The notes below the pieces were generated by a model that ran no database searches, was not told where the DNA came from, and worked only from the letters and a program-made list of their open reading frames with translations. This document shows, in pieces, positions 11,303 to 20,973 of a stretch of DNA of 64,000 nucleotides. Made by a program: the position numbers and the translations under genes. This DNA is from Notospermus geniculatus. Lineage: Eukaryota; Nemertea; Pilidiophora; Heteronemertea; Lineidae. The DNA lies in assembly GCA_002633025.1 (NCBI GenBank), contig NMRB01000034.1, positions 866,950 to 930,949 on the forward strand. Direction: 5' to 3'. Positions within the stretch are counted from its first letter, which is position 1. The number at the start of each line of letters is the position of its first letter.

Positions 11303-11577
11303 TCAGTATTGCACTCGGAGTGCATACGGCTGGGACAAATCAATTTTGCAGTAACCCTTCCGTTTGGCTTTCTTCATGTAGTCTAATAACTTAGGGCCCT
11401 TCTCGTTAACAACCGAATTCATGGCAGCCTCAATGTCATACCCATCCTTTAAAAGCTTGAAATGACTGAGAATGAACTGCTTTTCAAAAAGAAATGGATA
11501 TGCCTCCGTCAATTCCCCCGACTGGCACAGACTTGTTTATCAGTGACCTCTGGTCTGCAAAGGTAGACGCCATGGTT
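11303..11577 (-). pseudogene. second copy of the decayed 7.4-8.1 kb gene
   Basis: It reads FLFEKQFILSHFKLLKDGYD, then directly EKGPKLLDYMKKAKRKGYCK, with no insertion between. Upstream coding (minus strand, above about 11577) is lost where the duplication ends near AGACGCCATGG. A short indel disrupts the C-terminal part. Unknown family, see the 7419-8612 entry. Confidence 0.55.
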
Positions 11578-11585
11578 AGGTAGAC

Positions 11586-12169
11586 GCCAAGTTACTCAGT
11601 CCATTTTGACTCGGTCCATAGAATGGATACTACCCAAAACCATGATGCAGCGTCATGGCACGCGCCACAACGTAACTTTTCATTGGCCCAATTCATCAGA
11701 ATATTGACGTCGCATCGTCCGCCGTCTAATCGTCGTGTATGGCAACGCCCCTCTCCTCTTAGTCGACCGTTGTACAATTGACCATGCCCCCGTGACCCAG
11801 TGGCGCGAAAAGTAGAGCGTTAACAATTAGCCGAATTAGGGAAGTTCCGCTTGGGGGAACCCTGGCTAAGGAAAGGTCACAAATACTTGTCATGTCAAGT
11901 TGTAAGGCCCTAATAATAAGACTATTATTCTCTAATAGGGAGTAGTGAATTTATCTCACCGATGCAAAAGAATATGCCCCAAAGTTGGGAAACACGCCAG
12001 GGAAACTACAGCTATGAATCGGAGTCAATACTGTGTGTCCAACATGGCAGCCGCGATCAAGTAGATCGTGATTTTCACTCAATAAAAACATGATTTCTCA
12101 CATGATAGGACCGGACAAATATGCGAGAAGTAAGAAAAGGGATACAATCAACCAGGGGAAGGTTGACCA
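11586..12169. other. no gene recognised
   Basis: Unique-looking sequence between the duplicated block and the LINE tail. I see no domain, no tRNA-like promoter and no terminal repeats. A frame at 11592-11777 (minus) has no recognisable content. Confidence 0.4.
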
Positions 12170-12502
12170 TTATTAAATTACTCTTATTAAAACAACATAT
12201 TTTATAGTGCCCTTATCATTAAAAATGCTCAAAGGCACTTCACATGAGAGGTAATAGGTGCAGAGGATTAAAACATAAGCTAAAACGTAAAACAATTAGA
12301 ATAAAACTAGAAATTTAAAAAAAGATATGTTTTTAAGGCCCTCTTAAAAGCACCAAAGTCATCAATTCTCCTCACCTCCACCGGCAGCTCTTTCCATGCC
12401 TTCGGTGCTGCCACCCGAAAAGTTCGTTCTCCATAGCTTGTCCTATATCTTGGCAAAGTGAGCAGTCTCTGCTGGGATGACTGCAGAGCCCTGTCCTGTC
12501 CT
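12170..12502 (-). mobile_element. L2/Rex-type LINE, 5'-truncated 3' end
   Basis: On the minus strand an open stretch from 12502 to a TAG at 12307-12309 encodes the last residues of an ORF2 reverse transcriptase. It contains LLTLPRYRTSYGERTF, then RVAAPKAWKELP, then FGAFKRALKTYLF. The pattern R-V-A-A-P-x-x-W-x-x-LP and F-K-x-x-LKTYLF is typical of L2/CR1-group termini. The 3' UTR contains CCTTTGAGCATTTTTAATGA and GGGCACTATAAAATATG, the familiar hairpin and TATAAA-like tail of this group. It is a short dead-on-arrival copy. Confidence 0.8.
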
Positions 12503-12602
12503 TAGCCTTACATAAATATTTTTTTTAAATGAGATATTAGAGCCCAAATACATCGACACCCTCGATCACTGTAGAACCACACGTGTACTGTAGGCCTACA
12601 TG

Positions 12603-13594
12603 ATGTACACTCTTGTAGGAAAGTAAAAGGACAGCAAGTTATCCTTAATATCTCAAAAACCACTGGCGCTACAGCAATGGTATTTGCACCCAATCTGTAG
12701 CAACATGTTGGGCATAGAAACATGGTGTTTTGCCAGAAATCAATTTTAATTAATTGAGAGAAAAATGACATTTTATAAAGTCGCTTTTTTGACAATTTTT
12801 GAAAAATCGTCCGATTTCAAATTTTCTTTCTTCATTATATCCAACTTGCCTGACTGACCAACATCTGCAACTTTTCCTTTTTAGAATCTGAAGAGAAAAT
12901 GTCTTTTTTGGCATTTTTTAGCAAAAATAAATCCCACTCACACAGTCATCTGGAAACACCTCTGGGACAGCCCCTCTTTACGGATTTTATACTCTGAAGA
13001 GCAGGCCTGGGGCAGTTCCAGTTCAGTTCTCACGTTATGCACCAAATGAGAAGTGACACTGACTTCAACCCATGTCTGTTCAGTGCAAAACCTCATCAAT
13101 ACCATGAATTGGTTTTATTTGTAAAAGGAAGTTATGTCATACTGTCAATATAACCAGAGTCTTGGGAGACCACAGGTTTTGTTGATCACTGTCTGTTATG
13201 ACAACAAGATTCCCGGCTAAGAGGGGCTGTCCTAGAGGTGTTGTCTGTTTGACTGTATGAGTGGAATTTATTTTGCTGAAAAATGAAAAAAGAGGCACTT
13301 TCTCTTGATATTTTAAAAGGGAAAAGTTGCAGATGTTGGTCAGTCAGGCAAGTGGAATGTAATGAAGAAAGAAAATTTAAAATCCGACGATTTTTCAAAA
13401 ATTGTGAAAAAAGTCATTTTACAAAATGTCATTTATCTCTTAATTAATTAAAATTGATTTTTGTCAAAACACCATGGTTCTATGCCCAACATGTTGCTAC
13501 AGATTGGGTGCAAATACCATTGCTGTAGCTCCAATGGTTTTTGAGATATTAAGGATAACTTGCTGTCCTTTTACTTTCCTACAAGAGTGTACAT
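12603..13594. mobile_element. long-TIR MITE family A, complete copy
   Basis: A roughly 990-bp element with long inverted termini of about 350 bp. The left end starts ATGTACACTCTTGTAGG and the right end is CCTACAAGAGTGTACAT. Both arms contain GGTATTTGCACCCAATCTG. No coding capacity and no clear target duplication. Partial copies lie at 6140-6760 and 9165-9971. Confidence 0.8.
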
Positions 13595-13727
13595 GTACGC
13601 GGGCCGGACACGTCACTTCGTCTATTCTTCACATTGCCCCCTCCCCTTTCAAAAATTGATGTCTTCGTCAATCATGTCATCAAACGTCCTACAGTTTCAT
13701 ACCTGCAATCACTCCTCTTCAACAGTA

Positions 13728-14916
13728 TCACTCCCACCATCTTCTATCGTCCCTCCGTCTCTGTTTCTCCTCTCGCCTTCTCCTCTCAGCCCTATCCCGT
13801 CTTCTCATCTCTTCTCTCTCACGTCTCCTCCTCATCTCCTCTCTCTGCCTGTACCATCCCCTTTCAGGCGACCTCACCCGTCTGTCCAGTACTCTAACTT
13901 GGCTCCCTACGTCTGTCTCCTGTCTTTCGTCCGCTTCTCCTTCCTCCTTACCGCTCTTAAAGCCCCACTGTATTGAATTTGAAAAACACTAATCATCGCC
14001 GCGATTCTCGACGTCAGTGCACGACGTCAGTGTAGTGTAAAATGCATTACGCTCTATCTGAATACATTAGAACTCTCCATGCAGTTTTTTTTCAATGTGT
14101 GCTGAAAACTAGGCCTTAATTCTCTGAAGTACGTATCAGGCAAGCATTTTGGGGACCTTCACGAACTATGAGACATCTATGTTCACTCTCCTAACATTTT
14201 GAAAATATCATAAAATTCAATACAATGGGGCTTTAACGTCTCTCTCCCGTCTTTCATCTGCTTCTTCTTCCTCCCCACAGTCAACTTTCTCCGTATCTTC
14301 CGCACTTTCCCTGTCTTTTTCCACTACCTCCCCTCTGGCCTCTTCCTGCACATCTCCGTCGATCACTGCTCTTATCTCTTCTTGAGACACCTCCAGTACG
14401 GGCCATTCGTTTTCTCGCTCTTGACGCGGATGACACGCACACTTACAGGTGCTTTTCTTCCTTCTCTGCTTCTCTACCCATGACTTGGTCGCCCGAACTA
14501 AATTCTCCACGGCCCTCTTCACTTCTTCTAATACGTCACTGCTTTCCTCTTCTCTCTGGTCACTCCCCGCTCCACTCGGACAACGAACTGTCTCCGTATC
14601 ATCGTCTTCAATTGATGGATTCCTCACTTGTACTATCTCCTCGTCTAATTCTAGGGCGTCCTCATCACCACTCGTAGAATCTGTCGCCTCAGAGCTATTG
14701 CTGATAACTGTGCCCCCGTCTGTATCATCCAGCGTCGCCCCCTCTCTTCTTCTCATTCTTTCTACTCTCTCCTGCGATATCTCCTCGGGGAGTTCTTCGG
14801 CATCCATTACTCCAGTTTCTGTGTTTACGCCATGCTTGAAAAGCGTGTGTAATCTCATTTCGTCGAAGTGCAATATTGCCGGGCACGCCATGCACTGCCA
14901 CAATGGACCAATCTCA
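13728..14916 (-). CDS. zinc-finger, highly charged protein; last exon split by a TTAA MITE
   Basis: A minus-strand exon begins after a good acceptor (TTTTATCTTTGCAG, exon from 14916). It opens with WQCMACPAILHF and RLHTLFKH, spacing C-x2-C-x11-H-x4-H as in a C2H2 zinc finger. A long acidic, Ser/Thr/Glu-rich stretch follows, then KKSTCKCACHPRQERE and a second acidic region. The frame enters the MITE at 14236 and stops 4 codons later in the present allele. If the MITE and one TTAA are skipped, the frame stays open for about 77 further codons of Arg/Glu-rich sequence (RERR-type, likely nuclear and RNA-associated) to a TGA at 13728-13730. Upstream exons would lie beyond 14916, partly in the N gap. 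The function is unknown. Confidence 0.6.
13961..14232. mobile_element. 272-bp TTAA MITE inserted in an exon
   Basis: Inverted ends AGCCCCACTGTATTGAATTT (left) and its near-complement ending CAATACAATGGGGCT (right) are flanked by TTAA at 13957-13960 and 14233-14236. The first bases after TTAA (AGC) are shared with the 37803-38182 element, suggesting a common or related transposase. It interrupts the coding exon described at 13728-14916 and supplies the premature stop. Confidence 0.85.
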
Positions 14917-14939
14917 CTGCAAAGATAAAATGCTATCCT

Positions 14940-15129
14940 TAACATAATTTGATAAATAAAAAGGCAATTTCCAGGGTGTTTGCGAATTTTCGACCCCAAC
15001 CGGGGTCTTCTTCAGGCTGGTACTTTACAATCCGAAACTCTAGAACAGACTGAGCTGAAACCCAAATGTAGATATGAAGTATCCCATCCAAACATGACGT
15101 GACAGCAATTAAGGAAAGAAAAGAGTACA
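14940..15129 (-). mobile_element. second copy of the hammerhead-like retroelement tail
   Basis: GCGAATTTTCGACCCC then CCGGGGTCTTCTTCAGG, followed by TACTTTACAATCCGAAACTC, matches the 179-bp insertion at 5945-6123. On the minus strand it contains CTGAAGA, a GACCCC/GGGGTC hairpin and GAAA. It runs toward the N gap, so its other end cannot be seen. Confidence 0.6.
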
Positions 15130-15418
15130 NNNNNNNNNNNNNNNNNNNNNNNNNNNNNNNNNNNNNNNNNNNNNNNNNNNNNNNNNNNNNNNNNNNNNNN
15201 NNNNNNNNNNNNNNNNNNNNNNNNNNNNNNNNNNNNNNNNNNNNNNNNNNNNNNNNNNNNNNNNNNNNNNNNNNNNNNNNNNNNNNNNNNNNNNNNNNNN
15301 NNNNNNNNNNNNNNNNNNNNNNNNNNNNNNNNNNNNNNNNNNNNNNNNNNNNNNNNNNNNNNNNNNNNNNNNNNNNNNNNNNNNNNNNNNNNNNNNNNNN
15401 NNNNNNNNNNNNNNNNNN
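15130..15418. other. assembly gap (289 N)
   Basis: A run of N. The sequence resumes exactly at the TA that precedes the 15421-16230 element, so the gap may hide flanking sequence of that insertion. Confidence 0.99.
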
Positions 15419-15420
15419 TA

Positions 15421-16230
15421 TCGGGTGGGCCAAAAAAAACGCATCGAACTTCAAATCTTGATTTCTCAACAACTGTCTATTATAATTCAATGAAATTTGG
15501 TACCGTATCATTTAGGGATGTTTTGTTTAACGTGTTAAATTTTTGCGTTGATACCTTTCGTATTAAGACCGTACCACTCAATATAAAAATCGCTGTAAAT
15601 ATATGTAATTCCGGAATCCAATAAGATACGAAAAAAACCGTCCCAAACTTCAAATTTCTATTTCTCAATAACTATTCGTTATAACCCAATGAAAATTCAC
15701 TCAATACTGTTCCGTGGCTATGTTTCTACAATGTGAAAGTTTCAGCACATTATCTTTGGTATTAAGACTGTGGCACCAAATGTAAAAACCATAGTAATCA
15801 TTCATCATATTTCAAGAGACAATGGTGAAACTTTGCAATGCTCAATTCCAATATGGCGTTATAGTAACCAGCGCCATAGCGTAGATATTGAAGTTATTGC
15901 GCTAACACTTTCACGTCTTAGAGGCAATATCATGGAGCAGTGTTAGGCGAAATTTCATTGAGTTGTAGTAAAGCGTTTGTAAGAAATGGAAATTTAAATT
16001 TCGGGAAGTTTTCATCCACCTGTTTCTCATCGGATTCCGGAATCGCATTTTTTTACCATTATTTTTAAAATGAGTGATACGGGCCTAATACCAAAGGTAT
16101 CAATGCAGAAATTTTACAGGTTAAACAAAACATCTTTAAATGATATGGTACCAAATTTCATTGTATTATAATGGACAGTTGTTGAGAAATCAAGATTTGA
16201 AGTTCGATGCGTTTTTTTGGGCCCACCCGA
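15421..16230. mobile_element. Tc1/mariner-like MITE with about 150-bp TIRs
   Basis: The ends TCGGGTGGGCC and GGCCCACCCGA are flanked by TA at 15419-15420 and 16231-16232. The terminal repeats stay highly similar for about 150 bp, including ACGCATCGAACTTCAAATC and TTGATTTCTCAACAACTGTC. The interior has no transposase. A TA duplication points to mobilisation by a Tc1/mariner-type enzyme. Confidence 0.85.
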
Positions 16231-16482
16231 TACAAGGTACAGATCAAAAGAAACGGATTTAATAAGAATGGCGAAAGTAAAAGGATAATTCAAATAAAAT
16301 ATAATAAGGTATAATAAGGTGGTGGTGTTCAATGCCGGTGTCCAAAGGCCGCTCGCTACGTAACGCAGATCTAAAACATTAGAGGGAAAAGTAGGAGGGA
16401 AAGTAGGAGAAGGGACCTAAGTCACAGAAGAAACTTGATAGACATTCAGAAACCGCCAGCGTGCGCAATAATTATAAAATAT

Positions 16483-17215
16483 CTAATACTTCGTGCAACT
16501 CAGTAAGGAACGCCGCTGTAGAATTGAGGATGGATATATGTTAACCTGCTTACAAAACTCTGCATCACCATATAATAATACATTTACCCGCTGATCGGAG
16601 GATAACATTTCAAAAAACCTTTGGGCGAAATTGTAAACAGAAGAGTTGAAAAAACATTTCACGTCGGCTGTTAAATAACGGACAATGCAGTAGTAGGTGT
16701 TTGGTGGATTGCATCCGAAAGCCACACTTGCAACTAGGGGTTAAGACATTGGTGAAATTATGTGCATGAAGGTGGCTCCTGAATATCAAATCACATCTAG
16801 TTTTGTTCAACACAATTTCAACATTGCGCGGTAAGTTAAGTTTCGTTGAAGGAAATTCGATCTTTTCACCTTTTATAAATTGACGAACATTATACTTAAA
16901 AGAATTTCTGGACAAGCGGTCTTTGATGGCCGGAGGAACAGATTCCCAGTATCTCATTGCACTTAAGATTGGAGAACGACGCATTCGTGAAGATAACGTA
17001 GCAGGCAATATAAATGATCTTTGATGTCTCAAACGGTTGTTCACGTTAGGGTTACGATATCCATTGATCGTGTTTTGTAAATAAAACGGTATATTACCAT
17101 TTACACTATCACACATCAATAAAACTTTTTTCTCTTTACGCCGATCAGCTAAATTCAGCCAACCTAGACTACGAAGAACCTTATAAGAACTTGTTCCGTG
17201 AACACAACCAGACAA
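16483..17215 (-). pseudogene. non-LTR retrotransposon ORF2, C-terminal part
   Basis: Minus strand, from about 17215. SLGWLNLADRRKEKKVLLM matches the post-RT region of CR1/Jockey-like LINE polymerases. RYWESVPPAIKDRLSR and the zinc-binding end CKCG followed by STKHLLLHCPLF are typical of the ORF2 C-terminus. A frameshift near 16620 moves the frame, which then continues with EMLSSDQRVNVLLYGDAEF to a stop at 16483. RT and endonuclease domains are missing. It abuts the Gypsy fragment, so it is a 5'-truncated insertion into or next to it. Confidence 0.8.
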
Positions 17216-17876
17216 AATCACCCCGTCGGTACTTCGTCACAGTAGCTTTGGCATCAAATGTTGCCTTCTGTCGTCTTGCTTTCTGTTCGAGATGTATCCT
17301 CGCAACTTCGTGGGCTCTTTGGAGTCTTTCTTTCAGTTTCTCAACAAAGTCACCATTATGTTGACACATCTTCCCCTGTTGCCGTCTTACATCCAAAGGC
17401 AATCTCTTCCGGTAGCTTTACCTCTCGCCCGAGCATGAGTAAGTTTGGAGTAAAGCCAGTCGTCTCATTCGGGGTAGCCCGATACGCACCAGCCAAGCAA
17501 CCAAATATTTGTCCCAGTTCGTCGGTTCACCCTCTAAATAGGCTTTCACCATGTCTATCATCGTCTTGTTAAACCTCTCAGCCTCTCCGATGTATCTCGG
17601 ATTTCCAGGTGTCGTCCTCGTTTTCCTAACCTCCTGCAAGTCGCAAAGTTCTGTGAATATCTTACTATCATAGTTTCTCCCCTGATCGCTGTGGATGTCT
17701 AGCGGACAACCATACTGTGACATAACCTCACTCTACAATATCCTGGCACTCGTCATAGCCGTCTGATCAGGAGTGGGGAATATTTCAAACCAACGTGTAA
17801 AGTGATTTGTCACGACCAGAATGTGACTATTTCCGGCCTCCGTTACGGGTAATGGACCGACGAAATCTGTGCACAG
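17202..17876 (-). pseudogene. Gypsy/Ty3-type retrotransposon integrase fragment
   Basis: Minus-strand frames encode an integrase core in the order TDFVGPLP, DIHSDQGRNY and IGEAERFNKT, which supply the D, D and E of the DDE site. A C-terminal segment follows with QKATFDAKATVTKYRRGDFV, as in the GPY/F-type region. A stop codon after TSARIL and a frameshift near 17430 (after NWDKYL) break the frame. No reverse transcriptase or LTR was found in the window, so only the end of pol is left. It is inactive. Confidence 0.85.
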
Positions 17877-17904
17877 TCAAGGAATCTTGTAGGATATACA
17901 GTTC

Positions 17905-20107
17905 TCAGATCATTTGTGTGTCATTCCGATCCACATTCAGAAAGACCGATGCCATGAAGTTCTTCACTGGATGGGGGACATGTGCATCCCATTTACGCAT
18001 CACATCAAAGTCCTCACTCATGATAAGAGGATCATGCATCCAAGACGACAAAAAGCACTTTGAACAGTATGGACCAAAGTGGCTTGGAGATGAAGATGAT
18101 TCCATTTTGGAATGAAGGTACACTCCCATGTCATTGCGTTTCATTTTCCAATGGGTTTCATACCGTCTCTTATTCTGGCATCAGACACGACAACAGAATC
18201 CTTTTCAACGAAAAATACATGCAAATGACAGATCGAATGATGAGAGACGTGCTTACTAATTTGGCATAGTAGACGTTGACATTCTTCAAATGATGATGCA
18301 GCATCTTGAATGGTATCATTTCCAGCTTCAATCAGCACAATTAAACTACATGTATTTCCAAACATTGAATCTGAGGCATGGTAGGCCACTGCATGGTAGG
18401 CCACTACCATGAAACCTGGACAGGCCCGCAAATAGTCAGTCAGCACCACTGTCAGCTCACTTTCCAGAACTGCTGGATCATGGGAGATGCCGTTCACATC
18501 AACTAAGGCTGAAGAGATCCTCATCCCTAAACTGATCCTTTCCTTTTGACTTCTAGTGTAAGATATGTTCATCTTTTTCACTGACTGTCCAAAACTGTAC
18601 CCCGTTTCACACGGGTATTCGAAAAACCTGGATGACTGGATTTACTGGATTGTGCGTCATTGCTCACTGCCGCCTGAACCAATTCATTAAAGCTGAACTG
18701 CATGAACAAAAACACCACAGCGCCGCAGCATGGTGGTCTACTGGGCCCGTATGCATAAAGGTATGTAGAGCTTATTCCAGGTTTAACTTATTCCATAACA
18801 TTACATTATACCTGGAATAAGCTCTACCTACGCGGTAGAGCTCTAATAAGCTCTAAGTACTAGTATATGGTATAGCCTACGAAAACGCCGGTTAACAATG
18901 GCTTCACGGTCGTGAATCCATTTGAAGCCTTTGGTAACTAACCGGCGTTTTCGTATACCGTATACTTCTATGTAGAGCAAGCCTTATGCATACGGGCCAA
19001 GGGGCCTGTTTCATAAAGTGCCTTTAAGCTTATGGTAATGGAAAATCCGTTGAGTTAATGGTACCATTAGATTAAAGTCATTTTACAGTGACTAATTTTC
19101 TACTCTAGTTCAAAAAGAACCTACTGCCTTAGAACTGCGCCGTCAGTGGACACCATCTGTGGATGTTACCCCACTGACAGACCCAAGGTAAATACAGTGG
19201 CACCACCAAAATAGGCTGGTAGTCTATCATGTTCTGGAGGTACTTTCTATTTCTCTTTCTCAACCACCACCGTGGCGTGGTGATCTTTTTTCAAAGCTGG
19301 AATCTCCCGTTTTTTCTTCACGTACGTAGTTCAGCTTTAATAAACTAGTTCAGGCGGCGGCGAGCAATGACACACAATCCAGTAAATCCAGTCATCCAGG
19401 TTTTTCGAATACCCGTTTCACACAAATGAAATAACTCCCATTTCCGGCTTAGACTTCTCTGATCGTCGGCAGAATAGAGATAAAAAGAGAATTCAAACTG
19501 GTGAATTTTCAACCTTTCTCTGTCAGAATCGAAGAAATTCGCAACACGTTGGCATTCAGAATCCAGTTGGAAATCAGTAGCGTCCCATTTCATAGAACTT
19601 CTTGGTATTCTGTTTGATTGTACAACTTTCTGGTACAGAGCATACAAGGTTCGCTCCATTTCTTTTTTAGTAGATATGCTCTCTCCTTCTGGAGTACTTG
19701 ACATGAAGAAATGGGAGTAAACTTACCTAACTATTTCATGGCCTATCTGTGCACACTTGTTCAGCATTCAGGTAATTGAAAAAAAAAAAAACCAGAGTCA
19801 ACTCTTCCCTACATGTGTTCTCTGGGTCCTCATTGCTGCAGAGTTTGATCACACCATTACATCGTTCGAAAAAGGACAGTACATTTTCGTATGTGCGGGT
19901 GGCTTCCTGATTTTTTTTACTGCTCCATTCATATACATCAGCAAACTTGATGTAAGGCTCTGCGTTACTGGTTAGCTCTGCCTGTACACATCCATCTTTT
20001 ACAAGAAACACTCCCACTTCTTCCCATTCTGGCAATACCCTGTTGCGAACATCCTGTAATTGAAATGGGGCGGCAGTGTTGGTCATTGAATGGAACCTTC
20101 CACTCAT
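17905..20107 (-). CDS. unrecognised multi-exon coding region, interrupted by an 802-bp element
   Basis: Four minus-strand coding stretches run 5' to 3'. 20107 to about 19790 contains LPEWEEVGVFLVKDGCVQAE. 19700 to 19424 contains RIPRSSMKWDATDFQLDSEC. 18603 to 18141 contains KKMNISYTRSQKERISLGMR and SLIVLIEAGNDTIQD. 18144 to 17905 contains FMASVFLNVDRNDTQ. The middle two belong to one exon split by the 18613-19414 insertion: with one copy of the 9-bp duplication removed the frame runs through. A 15-bp tandem duplication repeats VAYHA. The last stretch is offset by a frameshift. I do not recognise the family. It may be a host gene or an element-borne gene, and is broken as assembled. Confidence 0.5.
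18613..19414. mobile_element. 802-bp MULE-like element with 9-bp target duplication
   Basis: GTTTCACAC flanks both ends (18604-18612 and 19415-19423). The termini begin GGGTATTCGAAAAACCTGG and stay complementary for about 100 bp, through a GGATTTACTGGATTGTG stretch to CCGCCTGAAC. A 9-bp duplication with long TIRs is typical of Mutator/MuDR-type elements. The interior holds another foldback (18742-18999) and no transposase. It splits a coding exon. Confidence 0.85.
18742..18999. mobile_element. nested foldback, TGGGCCCGTATGCATAAA family
   Basis: The ends TGGGCCCGTATGCATAAAG and CTTATGCATACGGGCCA are inverted. Further inner palindromes include AGAGCTTATTCCAGG with CCTGGAATAAGCTCT, and ACGAAAACGCCGGTTA with TAACCGGCGTTTTCGT. 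It is nested in the MULE-like element. Similar ends occur at 23553, 24959, 42750, 58631 and 62333. Confidence 0.75.
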
Positions 20108-20973
20108 ACAGAGAAACCTTTATAAAAGAATTCAGGTCAATTGCTCAAAGCATTCTCAAGTTAAAGCACCACAGTATTGCCACTTTCTGTCGACAGCCGG
20201 CGCCACCGATACCATTCTCCAATACTGTAGTTAAGCCTTTCGCCCCAGTGTTGGAGAATGTATGATTACACTACAATGCACGTAGTAGCATGCGTAGTTT
20301 TCCAAGTCGTCAATAGAGGTCTCCCTTAACGCGGGTAGNCCCCCCCCCCCATCTTTGGTGGTTGAGCCAGGCGAAATTTGACAGCAAATCTCAATGCGAC
20401 ATGTTTTTTAAAGGCCTGGCTATTTGGACCGTCACGGTGCGTGCAGAATAATTCTTCGTACCGTGACGGTGATGTATTCATGTTATTTCCTGCACCGTAA
20501 CTCCGAGAGCGCGCACTGCAAAGGCCTAAAATGATTTTAATCGGAATTACCAGTTTAATTTTTTTCGTGACGGGGTCCAATGAACCCATATTCTCCTTTC
20601 ACAATTAATGATGAAATGTTGGCCTCTTGTCTGATTATAAAATATTGATGAATAATATTTTTTCAGAGTTTTGGCTCAACAATGCAATGGTTTATTCACC
20701 ATTTTCTGACAGTCACGGACGATCGATAACAAATCGACGAGACAAATAAAAGGAGGTGAAACTACAATTGATAAACTAGAAATTGACTTGTGACTCAATT
20801 TGAAGACCACCCTTGAAAATTGAGTGACAACGACGGAGTTCAGTCACCAATGAAGTTTGTAAGAAGTTAGGGCAATGTAGAAACTGATGATATTGGGACT
20901 GAACATGCGTCATTTACAGTGTATGCCTACATGTATGATGTAGATGTACACGACTTTGAACTGCGTTTGCGGG
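20108..20973. other. no gene recognised; lone N and poly-C at 20339
   Basis: A lone N at 20339 followed by poly-C marks a weak join. ACCGTCACGGT and ACCGTGACGGT at about 20429-20468 form a short hairpin. There is no recognisable coding domain. Confidence 0.4.

Larger units (their letters stand above)
8661..11585. repeat. segmental duplication, copy 2
   Basis: Second copy of the 5421-8640 block in direct orientation (see that entry). It keeps the pre-insertion states of the two sites filled in copy 1, and carries a fuller right half of the family A element plus a palindrome at 10064-10258. Confidence 0.75.

Noticed and set aside
13560-13976. Plus-strand Ser/Pro/Leu-rich frames at 13.6-14.9 kb
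   Set aside because: They are the complement of the Arg/Glu-rich minus-strand exon, which has a good acceptor and a zinc-finger motif.
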